A DNA stretch of 33,008 nt from Bacillota bacterium (lineage in GTDB: Bacteria; Bacillota; Clostridia; Oscillospirales; Ruminococcaceae), in the NCBI GenBank assembly GCA_023391005.1, contig JAEWBS010000118.1, forward strand, positions 1 to 33,008, given 5' to 3'. The stretch's first letter is position 1; each line of letters begins with the position of its first letter. This document shows positions 1 through 5,138 of this stretch, in pieces. The translations under genes were made by a program, and so were the position numbers. The notes under the pieces are model-generated. The model saw only the letters and a list, made by a program, of their open reading frames with translations, searched no databases and had not been told where the DNA came from.

Positions 1-2
1 TC

Positions 3-689
3 GTCAAGGAAAAGGTCAAGCCTACGGTGAGTATTGTCTCACCGGGCGCGTCGGCCTTCCTCACCACCAACATGCCGACGATCACGGCGCAGCTGCGCGA
101 CGCCGACAGCGGCGTGAAGATCTCGACACTGTCTTTCAAGCTTAATGGCGTTACGGTGGCTTACAACGCCGCAGGCATGACCTGCACGCCGGTCACGGGC
201 GGGTACAACATCAGCTACACGCCGCAGACGGCGCTTTCCGACGGGGTGCATACCGTCACCGTGGCGGTGACCGATAACGACGGCAACACATCCTCCACCG
301 CCTCGCGCAGTTTCACGGTGGACACGGTCGCGCCGGTGCTTAATGTCACTACGCCCGCCGACGGACTGATCACCAACCAGCCCGCCGGGACGGTATCAGG
401 CGCGACGAGCGACGCCACAAGCAGCCCCGTGACGCTGACCATTACCGTCAACGGTAGCAGCGTCGGCGCGGTGACGGTGGACGGCGACGGCAATTTCTCA
501 AAGGCAGTGACCTACGCCGAGGGCAACAACACGGTGGTCATCACGGCGGCCGATTCGGCGGGCAAGACCACGAGCGTGACCCGCACCGTGACGGTCGATA
601 CGATTCCGCCCGAGTTTATCAGCGTGACGCTGACCCCCAACCTGGTGGATGCCGGTCAGACCTATATCCTGTCGGTGAACCTGTCATGA
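3..689 (+). CDS. Phage tail-associated protein with bacterial Ig-like domains (5' partial)
   Basis: The frame is open to the left edge of the window, so the N-terminus is missing; the GTG at 27 lies inside the gene. About 229 residues are visible, made of Thr/Val/Ser/Asp-rich beta-strand repeats. A TVDT linker recurs twice, around the segments TVDTVAPVLNVTTPADG and TVDTIPPEFISVTL, the usual pattern of Big/glucodextranase-B-like Ig modules in phage fibres and tail accessory proteins. Position just upstream of a holin and endolysin fits a distal tail or fibre protein. The protein stops abruptly after ILSVNLS, in the middle of a strand pattern that the small protein at 1250 repeats (FILSVQM). 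The next gene starts in an ATGA overlap, so this may be translational coupling or a split gene. Confidence 0.7.
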   Translation, partial: VKEKVKPTVSIVSPGASAFLTTNMPTITAQLRDADSGVKISTLSFKLNGVTVAYNAAGMTCTPVTGGYNISYTPQTALSDGVHTVTVAVTDNDGNTSSTASRSFTVDTVAPVLNVTTPADGLITNQPAGTVSGATSDATSSPVTLTITVNGSSVGAVTVDGDGNFSKAVTYAEGNNTVVITAADSAGKTTSVTRTVTVDTIPPEFISVTLTPNLVDAGQTYILSVNLS

Positions 690-994
690 TTACGTCGGTG
701 CGCGGCAGCGCCGACGGGCATGAGCTGGTGCTGACGCCCACCGGCAACGGGTGGCGGGCAATCCTGCCGCCCGACCTCGACGACGGGCAGTACATCGTGA
801 CGCTGACGGCCACCGACGAGGCGGGCAACAGCACCGACTATCGTGGCGTGCTGTATCTGTGCGCGGGCATCTGCAAGCTGGAACTGCGGCAGGCGATGGC
901 GGCATTGCTACCGCTGCCGGACGGGCTTTCTGTTCACCTGCTGCCCGAGCGGTGGCAGCTGCGATTTGTACGGCATTGGAGGTGTGGTGCATGA
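686..994 (+). CDS. Small phage tail-associated protein, Ig-like
   Basis: A 102-residue product whose ATG overlaps the preceding stop as ATGA, with no clear Shine-Dalgarno of its own. This suggests translational coupling. Residues about 1-60 (HELVLTPTGNGW, GQYIVTLTATDEAGNSTDYRG) read as the second half of an Ig-like domain, matching the first half that ends the upstream gene. The C-terminus is unlike that domain and contains an Arg/Trp-rich tail. It could be a genuine separate gene or the continuation of the upstream protein after a -1 frameshift. I do not recognise a specific family. Confidence 0.5.
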   Translation: MITSVRGSADGHELVLTPTGNGWRAILPPDLDDGQYIVTLTATDEAGNSTDYRGVLYLCAGICKLELRQAMAALLPLPDGLSVHLLPERWQLRFVRHWRCGA

Positions 995-1260
995 ACAGCA
1001 TTCGCTTTGCGTTGGGAGAACAGCGCTATCTCGAGTTTGAAGTCCGCCCGAAGCGACAGAACGACACGGTGGTAATCACCGAAGCGGTCTGGACACTCTC
1101 GCAAAACGGCGAGCCGACGGACGGCGGCGACTGTGAGGTAGACGGAAGAATCATCCGGATGCTGATCTCGCCTGCCGGCAAGGGGGTTTACCAGCTTGAG
1201 CTGACCGTTACGGTGCCGCCGGAGATCCGAAAGGAGCGGCTGATGCTCTATGTCGATTAA
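991..1260 (+). CDS. Hypothetical phage protein, tail region, 89 aa
   Basis: Start chosen at ATG 991 (MNSIRFALGEQ), which overlaps the previous stop as ATGA and has a GGAGG about 8 nt upstream (978-982). A longer reading of the same frame from 751 is Arg/Ala-rich and shadows the upstream gene. The product is a compact beta-rich protein (RYLEFEVRPKRQND, VVITEAVWTLSQNGE, GVYQLELTVTVPPEIRKE) of the size and style of small accessory proteins encoded between tail fibre and holin genes in Firmicute phages. A structural or baseplate accessory role is inferred from position only. Confidence 0.6.
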   Translation: MNSIRFALGEQRYLEFEVRPKRQNDTVVITEAVWTLSQNGEPTDGGDCEVDGRIIRMLISPAGKGVYQLELTVTVPPEIRKERLMLYVD

Positions 1261-1444
1261 GTTTCTATCGGCGGCGATAGCCCCTGCCACGGTGGTGGCG
1301 GGGGCTTCGTTTATCCTGTCGGTGCAGATGGAATATCAGCCGTTGGGCTGGGCCGAATTGGAGGGCGAAAACCTAACCTTCGCGCAGCTTGATCAGAAGG
1401 CGTTGATTTGGCAAAGGTTTGAGTCGGGTGTGTGGATCGAATAA
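1250..1444 (+). CDS. Small phage protein, tail region, 64 aa
   Basis: ATG 1250 lies inside the last codons of the upstream gene, an 11-nt overlap, with AAAGGAG a short way upstream in that coding sequence. The N-terminal half (IKFLSAAIAPATVVAGASFILSVQM) is a near repeat of the end of the first gene (FISVTLTPNLVDAGQTYILSVNL). The C-terminal part (WAELEGENLTFAQLDQKALIWQRF) resembles the short modules that precede lysis genes in Clostridia prophages. Function unknown. Confidence 0.55.
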   Translation: MSIKFLSAAIAPATVVAGASFILSVQMEYQPLGWAELEGENLTFAQLDQKALIWQRFESGVWIE

Positions 1445-1467
1445 CAACAAATGGAAGGAAAGACATT

Positions 1468-1932
1468 ATGAAGATCAACGACATTAAGGGAGTTTTTATT
1501 GCTGTTTTTGCGGGTCTGACCGCGTGGCTGGGGGTGCTGGCGATACCGGTTTATATTATGGTAGCTTTTAACGTCATCGACTACGGCACGGGGGTTGTCG
1601 CATCTAAATACCGTGCGGAGGCTGTGACCAGCTACAAAGGAATACAGGGCATTGCCAAAAAGGTTTGCATGTGGCTGCTGGTGGCGGTCGGGGCAATGGT
1701 GGATATTGTCCTCACATATGCGGCTGATATCGCCGGACTTAACATCTCGACCAACGGAGCTATAGCGGCGATTGTAGCGCTGTGGATTGTATTTAACGAG
1801 CTGATCTCCATATTGGAAAATATCCGCGACATTGGCGTAAATCTACCGCCTTGGTTGCTGCCGTTGGCCGAGTACGCAAAAAAAGTGACCGAGGCGAGCG
1901 TAACGCTGCCGGATGATAGAAAGGAGCTGTAG
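1468..1932 (+). CDS. Phage holin, toxin secretion/phage lysis holin family
   Basis: A 154-residue membrane protein. Start set at ATG 1468, 8 nt after a GGAAGGA; the GTG at 1432 lies inside the preceding gene. Hydrophobic segments lie at about residues 8-37, 66-90 and 96-115, followed by a charged tail ending DDRKEL. The segment VIDYGTGVVASKYRAEAVTSYKGIQGIAKKV, read in parts, is the typical D-x-x-TG...A...N/S-x-GxxGixKK signature of the holin_4 family (relatives of TcdE and phi-Cph1 holins). These proteins make inner-membrane holes that release or trigger the endolysin. The endolysin follows after 3 nt, a standard lysis cassette. Confidence 0.9.
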   Translation: MKINDIKGVFIAVFAGLTAWLGVLAIPVYIMVAFNVIDYGTGVVASKYRAEAVTSYKGIQGIAKKVCMWLLVAVGAMVDIVLTYAADIAGLNISTNGAIAAIVALWIVFNELISILENIRDIGVNLPPWLLPLAEYAKKVTEASVTLPDDRKEL

Positions 1933-1935
1933 CCA

Positions 1936-2691
1936 ATGCGTGAAATTATCGACATATCCGAGCACAATGTACGGCGCGGGGCCATTAATTGGCCCGCCGT
2001 CAAATCCGCTGGTATCACCGGCGTTATGATCCGCATCGGCTGGGCCGGTTATGATGGACCTATTGCCGGTAATAACGCCCTCGATCAAAGCCTTGATGCC
2101 AGCATACGGGGCGCACACGCCGCCGGGTTGGACGTAGGGTTGTATGTCTACACCTACACCAAAACGCCCGCAGCGGCCAAAATAGCGGCGGCTGAGTGCG
2201 TCGAGATTGCCAAGCGCTATCCTGGCATGATCAACCTGCCAATTGCGTTTGACGTCGAAGAGACCGCGCTGCCCTGCTTGACCCAGCAGGGCAAAAAAGG
2301 CCTGACCGATACCGTCATCGCGTTTCTCGACGAAGTCAAACGGCTGGGCTACTATGCGGTGTGGTACACCTACACCGCTTTTGCGATACAATATCTTGAC
2401 CGCACGCGGCTGGCTGCTTATGACTTGTGGGTAGCCGATTACCGCGGCAGTGAGAGCCTGATGCAAAGCCAACTTGGCCGAAGCGATTACGGCATGTGGC
2501 AATATGTCGGCGACAAGGGCGTCTGCGCAGGCGTGACCGGCCCATGTGACCGCAACTACTGCTATAGGGATTACCCGGCGATTATTGCGGCGGCGGGGCT
2601 AAATGGGCTGTCTGTGAGTACACCGCCGGACTATAAGGCGCTGTATGAAGGGTTGTTGGCTAAGCTGCGGGCGCTGGTTGATGAGAAATAA
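1936..2691 (+). CDS. Endolysin, glycoside hydrolase family 25 (lysozyme)
   Basis: A 251-residue GH25 muramidase that would cleave the beta-1,4 bond between N-acetylmuramic acid and N-acetylglucosamine in peptidoglycan. The family signatures are clear: DISEHN at residues 6-11, GVMIRIGWAGYDG near 29-41, LPIAFDVEE at 101-109 with the acidic catalytic DxE, and WQY near the end of the domain. The catalytic domain fills about residues 1-215. A short C-terminal tail with a Ser/Pro linker and helical segment (YKALYEGLLAKLRALV) may aid wall binding or oligomerisation. No signal peptide is seen, as expected for holin-dependent export. A strong terminator follows at once. Confidence 0.93.
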   Translation: MREIIDISEHNVRRGAINWPAVKSAGITGVMIRIGWAGYDGPIAGNNALDQSLDASIRGAHAAGLDVGLYVYTYTKTPAAAKIAAAECVEIAKRYPGMINLPIAFDVEETALPCLTQQGKKGLTDTVIAFLDEVKRLGYYAVWYTYTAFAIQYLDRTRLAAYDLWVADYRGSESLMQSQLGRSDYGMWQYVGDKGVCAGVTGPCDRNYCYRDYPAIIAAAGLNGLSVSTPPDYKALYEGLLAKLRALVDEK

Positions 2692-2709
2692 AGTCTATAG
2701 CTATGCGAC

Positions 2710-2746
2710 GAAGCCTCCTGATTTTTATCAGGAGGCTTCTTTATTT
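2710..2746 (+). terminator. Rho-independent terminator after the lysis cassette
   Basis: A perfect 12-bp inverted repeat, GAAGCCTCCTGA (2710-2721) and TCAGGAGGCTTC (2728-2739) with a 6-nt loop, is followed by TTTATTTTA. It ends the late phage transcript and isolates the downstream cargo gene. Confidence 0.93.
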
Positions 2747-2803
2747 TATCGAGATTATCTTTAAAAACAACACTGAATTCTGGTGATTTGTTAGATGAGA
2801 AAC

Positions 2804-2832
2804 TTGTAACTTACTACAATAATATGTATAAT
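2804..2832 (+). promoter_or_regulatory. Sigma-A-type promoter for the prophage cargo gene
   Basis: TTGTAA (2804-2809), a 17-bp spacer and TATAAT (2827-2832) give a near-consensus vegetative promoter. Predicted transcription start is near 2839, so the upstream ATG at 2831 cannot be used from this promoter and the ATG at 2912 becomes the likely start. Confidence 0.7.
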
Positions 2833-2911
2833 GATGGAAATATTATATTCGAGGCGTAGACACCCCTTTTTAAAGATTTTTGATATTTATATAAGAAAGC
2901 GCGGTGTAACG

Positions 2912-3724
2912 ATGAAAAGGAAAATTAAAGAAATTTATGCAACTTGTTCGGAAGTTCAAGGAGAATTTTTTAATGCTTATAGCGAAACAGAATATTGTCC
3001 CCAGCATGATTGTATAAGACCAAAAAGAATTGAGCTCTTTGGAATTAAAAGAGAGCTATCAGACACGGAGTATGGATCTATTACCAATGGTGATCACTCG
3101 AAGCTTGAAAAAATCGGGGATATCGTTGGATACTTAATCTTGGGTAAACAAATTTACGCAGACGGCGAACTTATCTACGATATATGCGACGATGTCGATG
3201 GGGACCTTGAGTATATCGCATCAGCACTGATGGACCCGGGAGAGCCACTTGATGATGACCCAGCGCAGGATATCTTTTATATCCATGAGTTTTCAATGAG
3301 TAAGAACTTTCCTGATTTGCCACTCAAGGCACGAATATTAGATGAACTCCCTCATATTTGCCTTCGATTATTCCATGTTAAACCTGATATTTTGGCCTTC
3401 TTTCCGACACCGATGACATATGATGATACGGATGAGGATGACAAAGCAAGAAGAGAAGCTGTTATGGAATTGTCGGCGCAAAAAATTAATTCTGTTTTTT
3501 CAGATATCCTTGACGGGGAAAAAGAATCCCCCAAAAAAGTTATCGAGCTAGGGGCAGTCAGAGAATTCTCAGATGATGAGATGAACATTATTATGGGACG
3601 GCGCCGACCAGGAAGGTCATATCCCGAAAGTGCTAAAGATTCCGGCGAATTTAAATTTTATGAGAAAAACGGTTTTATAGAAGCCGGAGACAGTCGCTTA
3701 TTATATAAACAGATTTGGGAATAG
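2912..3724 (+). CDS. Prophage cargo (moron) protein of unknown function, GNAT-like C-terminal half
   Basis: Start set at ATG 2912 (MKRKIKEIYATC) because the promoter's predicted start site lies after 2831; the RBS is weak. The product is 270 residues, acidic, with no signal peptide or membrane segment. The second half has an acetyltransferase feel: FYIHEFSMSKNFPDLPLKARILDEL around residue 130 resembles a GNAT core strand and helix, and the last 25 residues (FYEKNGFIEAGDSRLLYKQIW) match the common FYEKxGF...yK ending of GNAT proteins. A clear acetyl-CoA loop (Q/RxxGxG/A) is not visible, so activity is doubtful. The gene is markedly more AT-rich than its neighbours and sits between lysis genes and the attachment site, a classic position for lysogenic conversion or defence cargo. 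I do not recognise a specific family. Confidence 0.7.
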   Translation: MKRKIKEIYATCSEVQGEFFNAYSETEYCPQHDCIRPKRIELFGIKRELSDTEYGSITNGDHSKLEKIGDIVGYLILGKQIYADGELIYDICDDVDGDLEYIASALMDPGEPLDDDPAQDIFYIHEFSMSKNFPDLPLKARILDELPHICLRLFHVKPDILAFFPTPMTYDDTDEDDKARREAVMELSAQKINSVFSDILDGEKESPKKVIELGAVREFSDDEMNIIMGRRRPGRSYPESAKDSGEFKFYEKNGFIEAGDSRLLYKQIWE

Positions 3725-3730
3725 CCAGTA

Positions 3731-3759
3731 AGCGGCAAGGTTTAGGGTTTGCTGCTTTT
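3731..3759 (+). terminator. Possible terminator after the cargo gene
   Basis: AGCGGCAA (3731-3738) can pair with TTGCTGCT (3749-3756) with one G-U pair, followed by a short T run. It lies just after the cargo gene's stop codon; modest strength. Confidence 0.45.
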
Positions 3760-3835
3760 GCTGTTCCGGGGCGTATCAAAACAATAAAAAAGTGTTTTTC
3801 TACTACTGCTTTACAACTGTATCAACTCTAAAAAA

Positions 3836-3851
3836 CCGCATTACAATGCGG
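3836..3851 (-). terminator. Small hairpin beside the attachment site, terminator-like on the minus strand
   Basis: CCGCAT-TACA-ATGCGG. Read on the minus strand the stem is followed by TTTTTT. No minus-strand gene clearly feeds into it. It lies on the phage side immediately before the tRNA fragment and may instead belong to the recombination site. Confidence 0.4.
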
Positions 3852-3857
3852 AAAATT

Positions 3858-3921
3858 CGCCCCTGCTAAGGGCGTAGGTCGGGAAACCGGCGCGAGAGTT
3901 CGAGTCTCTCCATCTCCGCCA
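3858..3921 (+). other. Prophage right attachment site (attR): 3' fragment of tRNA-Ser(GCU)
   Basis: The segment folds as the 3' part of a tRNA-Ser. It has an anticodon stem CGCCC/GGGCG (3858-3862 with 3870-3874) around loop CTGCTAA (anticodon GCT at 3865-3867) and a long variable arm with GTCGGGAAACCGGC-type pairing. A T-arm GAGAG-TTCGAGT-CTCTC (3894-3910) follows, then acceptor strand CATCTCC (3911-3917), discriminator G and an encoded CCA (3919-3921). The matching 5' acceptor strand (GGAGATG) and the D-arm are absent upstream, where AT-rich phage DNA and a hairpin lie instead. This is what tyrosine-recombinase integration into the 3' half of a tRNA gene leaves at the distal end, and the intact tRNA should lie at attL, left of this window. 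Confidence 0.85.
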
Positions 3922-3929
3922 CCAAAAAC

Positions 3930-3952
3930 GCACCCATCAGGGTGCTTTTTTT
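3930..3952 (+). terminator. Terminator of the host tRNA-Ser gene
   Basis: GCACCC (3930-3935), a 4-nt loop and GGGTGC (3940-3945) are followed by seven Ts. It sits 8 nt after the tRNA fragment's CCA, so it is the native terminator of the host tRNA and marks the start of chromosomal DNA. Confidence 0.9.
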
Positions 3953-4159
3953 GCTGGCGGTGATGGAGACGCCTGTGGGCGGGAATCCGTTCGCTGCACT
4001 CGCTCGACGTGCGGTAGGAATCGGCGGTTTCCACACACGCCCCCTCCCGTACTAGGGGCGTTACAATCTGCGCCTAATACTTCGTTATACGATGCGTGAG
4101 GGCGATAGTTCAGATATAGCTTAAAAGCTTGATGATAATACATCACACAAACACAAAAA
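3953..4159. other. Intergenic stretch with no convincing gene
   Basis: About 200 bases between the tRNA terminator and the next terminator. Open frames here on the minus strand are low-quality and partly antisense to the tRNA. Because it ends in a strong plus-strand terminator, it could contain a small RNA, but no promoter of good quality was seen. Confidence 0.4.
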
Positions 4160-4208
4160 CCGTATCAAAAAGCCATAAACCGGCTATTTGGTGCGGTTTT
4201 TCTTTTTG
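4160..4208 (+). terminator. Strong orphan terminator
   Basis: A 15-position stem (4160-4174 with 4182-4196; 14 of 15 positions pair, counting two G-U pairs) with a 7-nt loop is followed by TTTTCTTTTTG. No coding gene lies directly upstream on the plus strand, apart from the truncated tRNA about 240 nt away. It may serve a small RNA or act as a boundary terminator. Confidence 0.75.
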
Positions 4209-4345
4209 TGCTCTGTCTATAAAAATTTAGAGATTTGTTCTACTGCAATCAAAATAAAACGGTGAATTTTGATCAGTTAAACACCGTCCATTAGATAATA
4301 TTAAAATATTGAATGCAAGCCTGTTAAATAACTGTTAGGGCAGGA

Positions 4346-4377
4346 ATAAAAAAAGGCTTGCTTTTTACAGCAAGCCT
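4346..4377 (-). terminator. Terminator of the Cys-rich peptide gene
   Basis: On the minus strand, AGGCTTGCT and AGCAAGCCT arms (plus-strand 4354-4362 and 4369-4377) form a 9-bp stem followed by TTTTTTTAT. It lies 11 nt after the stop codon of the 30-aa gene, supporting that gene as real. Confidence 0.85.
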
Positions 4378-4387
4378 AAGAGCATAT

Positions 4388-4480
4388 TTAACGGAAACGG
4401 TTGCAGCAGTTGCAACAACATCTGTTGCAGCCGTTTGAGCAACCGAAGGCGCCTAAGAAAAGCAAAGGCCAAAGGAACAT
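4388..4480 (-). CDS. 30-residue Cys-rich hydrophobic peptide
   Basis: A small minus-strand gene reading MFLWPLLFLGAFGC then SNGCNRCCCNCCNRFR. GAAGGAG (4489-4495) sits 8 nt before the ATG and a perfect terminator follows the stop, so gene structure is convincing despite the length. The N-terminal 12 residues are hydrophobic and could insert in a membrane. The C-terminal half carries seven cysteines, in a C-C-C-x-C-C core with flanking single cysteines, so it could bind metal or form disulfides. Similar tiny hydrophobic/Cys-rich peptides occur in spore-forming Clostridia, but I cannot assign a function. Candidate roles are spore coat component, metal binding or toxin-like peptide. Confidence 0.75.
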   Translation of the reverse strand: MFLWPLLFLGAFGCSNGCNRCCCNCCNRFR

Positions 4481-4645
4481 AATGGTCACTCCTTCCAGCT
4501 TATTAAGCAAAGAAAAGCAGGCACATTACAGATTATGGCGCTAGGCGCATATGTGTGAAAATATAGGACATGTCACCGCTTTGCGGCACGATTGACCAAC
4601 GGACTAAAAGCATGGCAACGCACGTTGAAAAAGGCACGAATCCCC

Positions 4646-4819
4646 TTAACCGTCGCCACGCAACAGGTTGTCTGCGTAATGCCGCAGGCTTTCAAATGAA
4701 TTAACACCGTTAGCGCGGGTGCTAATTTGATCTCGCACGTAATCCGGGAGCGCGTCAAAATACTGCTTTGCTTGAGGCTCGCTTTTGAAAAGGTCATACA
4801 TGTTTGAATACTGATGCAT
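4646..4819 (-). CDS. Small conserved-looking soluble protein, 57-58 aa
   Basis: Minus-strand gene reading MHQYSNMYDLFKSEPQAKQYF, then DALPDYVRDQISTRANGVNS, ending FESLRHYADNLLRGDG. Two adjacent ATGs (4822 and 4819) follow a GAGGTG; 4819 has the better spacing (5 nt). The pattern (x-YF-x-x-LP-x-YV-x-x-I-x-x-R-x-x-x-x-x-S-x-x-x-L-x-x-YA-x-x-L) is one I associate with small uncharacterised Firmicute proteins. It is predicted mostly helical and soluble. It follows the 46-aa gene by 15-18 nt and shares its operon. Another frame on the same strand (4573-4797) overlaps it but lacks an RBS and is rejected. Confidence 0.75.
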   Translation of the reverse strand: MHQYSNMYDLFKSEPQAKQYFDALPDYVRDQISTRANGVNSFESLRHYADNLLRGDG

Positions 4820-4837
4820 CATATCACCTCTATGGAT

Positions 4838-4978
4838 TTATAAGTCTTGCAGATCAGCGTCGGGAATATCGTTTTCAAGATTGTCTCGTGCGAGATCGGT
4901 ATCCAACACGGGATAGATATTTTCAGGGACTGGCTTATTAATATCGCCGTCCACGGCGCGCCACTCTTTAGGGGGCAT
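4838..4978 (-). CDS. Small acidic protein, 46 aa
   Basis: Reads MPPKEWRAVDGDINKPVPEN then IYPVLDTDLARDNLENDIPD then ADLQDL. GAGGTG (plus-strand 4985-4990) lies 6 nt before the ATG. The protein is acidic, Pro/Asp-rich and probably unstructured, with no membrane segment. It heads a two-gene minus-strand operon with the 57-aa protein and is divergent from the catalase, sharing an intergenic region that contains a PerR-like box. Function unknown. Confidence 0.7.
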   Translation of the reverse strand: MPPKEWRAVDGDINKPVPENIYPVLDTDLARDNLENDIPDADLQDL

Positions 4979-5070
4979 AATAATCACCTCAGTGCTAGCG
5001 TGCCCATAAAAAATTGGAATATGAGGTGGAAGCTATTTGATAGAGGCGCTATTATGCTAAAACAGTAAAA

Positions 5071-5085
5071 TTATAATAATTTTAC
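5071..5085 (+). promoter_or_regulatory. PerR-like operator upstream of the catalase
   Basis: TTATAATAATTTTAC matches the PerR box consensus TTATAATNATTATAA at 13 of 15 positions (counting N as a match). It lies 54 nt before the catalase ATG. TATAAT inside the box may also serve as the -10, which would allow direct repression. PerR is the peroxide-sensing metalloregulator that represses catalase genes in Firmicutes; its gene is not in the window. Confidence 0.7.
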
Positions 5086-5138
5086 GCATACACTGTACTG
5101 TATTGTTACGTGCTTTTAGCACGTTTGGAGGCGTATAA

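Noticed and set aside
3836..3921. Complete tRNA-Ser gene
   Set aside because: No GGAGATG acceptor 5' strand or D-arm is found in the 150 bases upstream, so it is a fragment.
3828..4034. Minus-strand ORF of 68 codons containing GDGETRTLAPVSRPTP
   Set aside because: This is the characteristic antisense translation of a tRNA-Ser gene and has no RBS; the tRNA fragment explains it.
3937..4146. Minus-strand ORF of 69 codons
   Set aside because: Overlaps the tRNA terminator, has low-complexity basic/Pro-rich content and no Shine-Dalgarno.
4573..4797. Minus-strand ORF of 74 codons
   Set aside because: It overlaps the 57-aa gene in another frame; that gene has the RBS and a family-like pattern, this one has neither.
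4847..5068. Plus-strand ORF of 73 codons upstream of the catalase
   Set aside because: It is antisense to the 46-aa gene and runs through the promoter/PerR-box region with no RBS.
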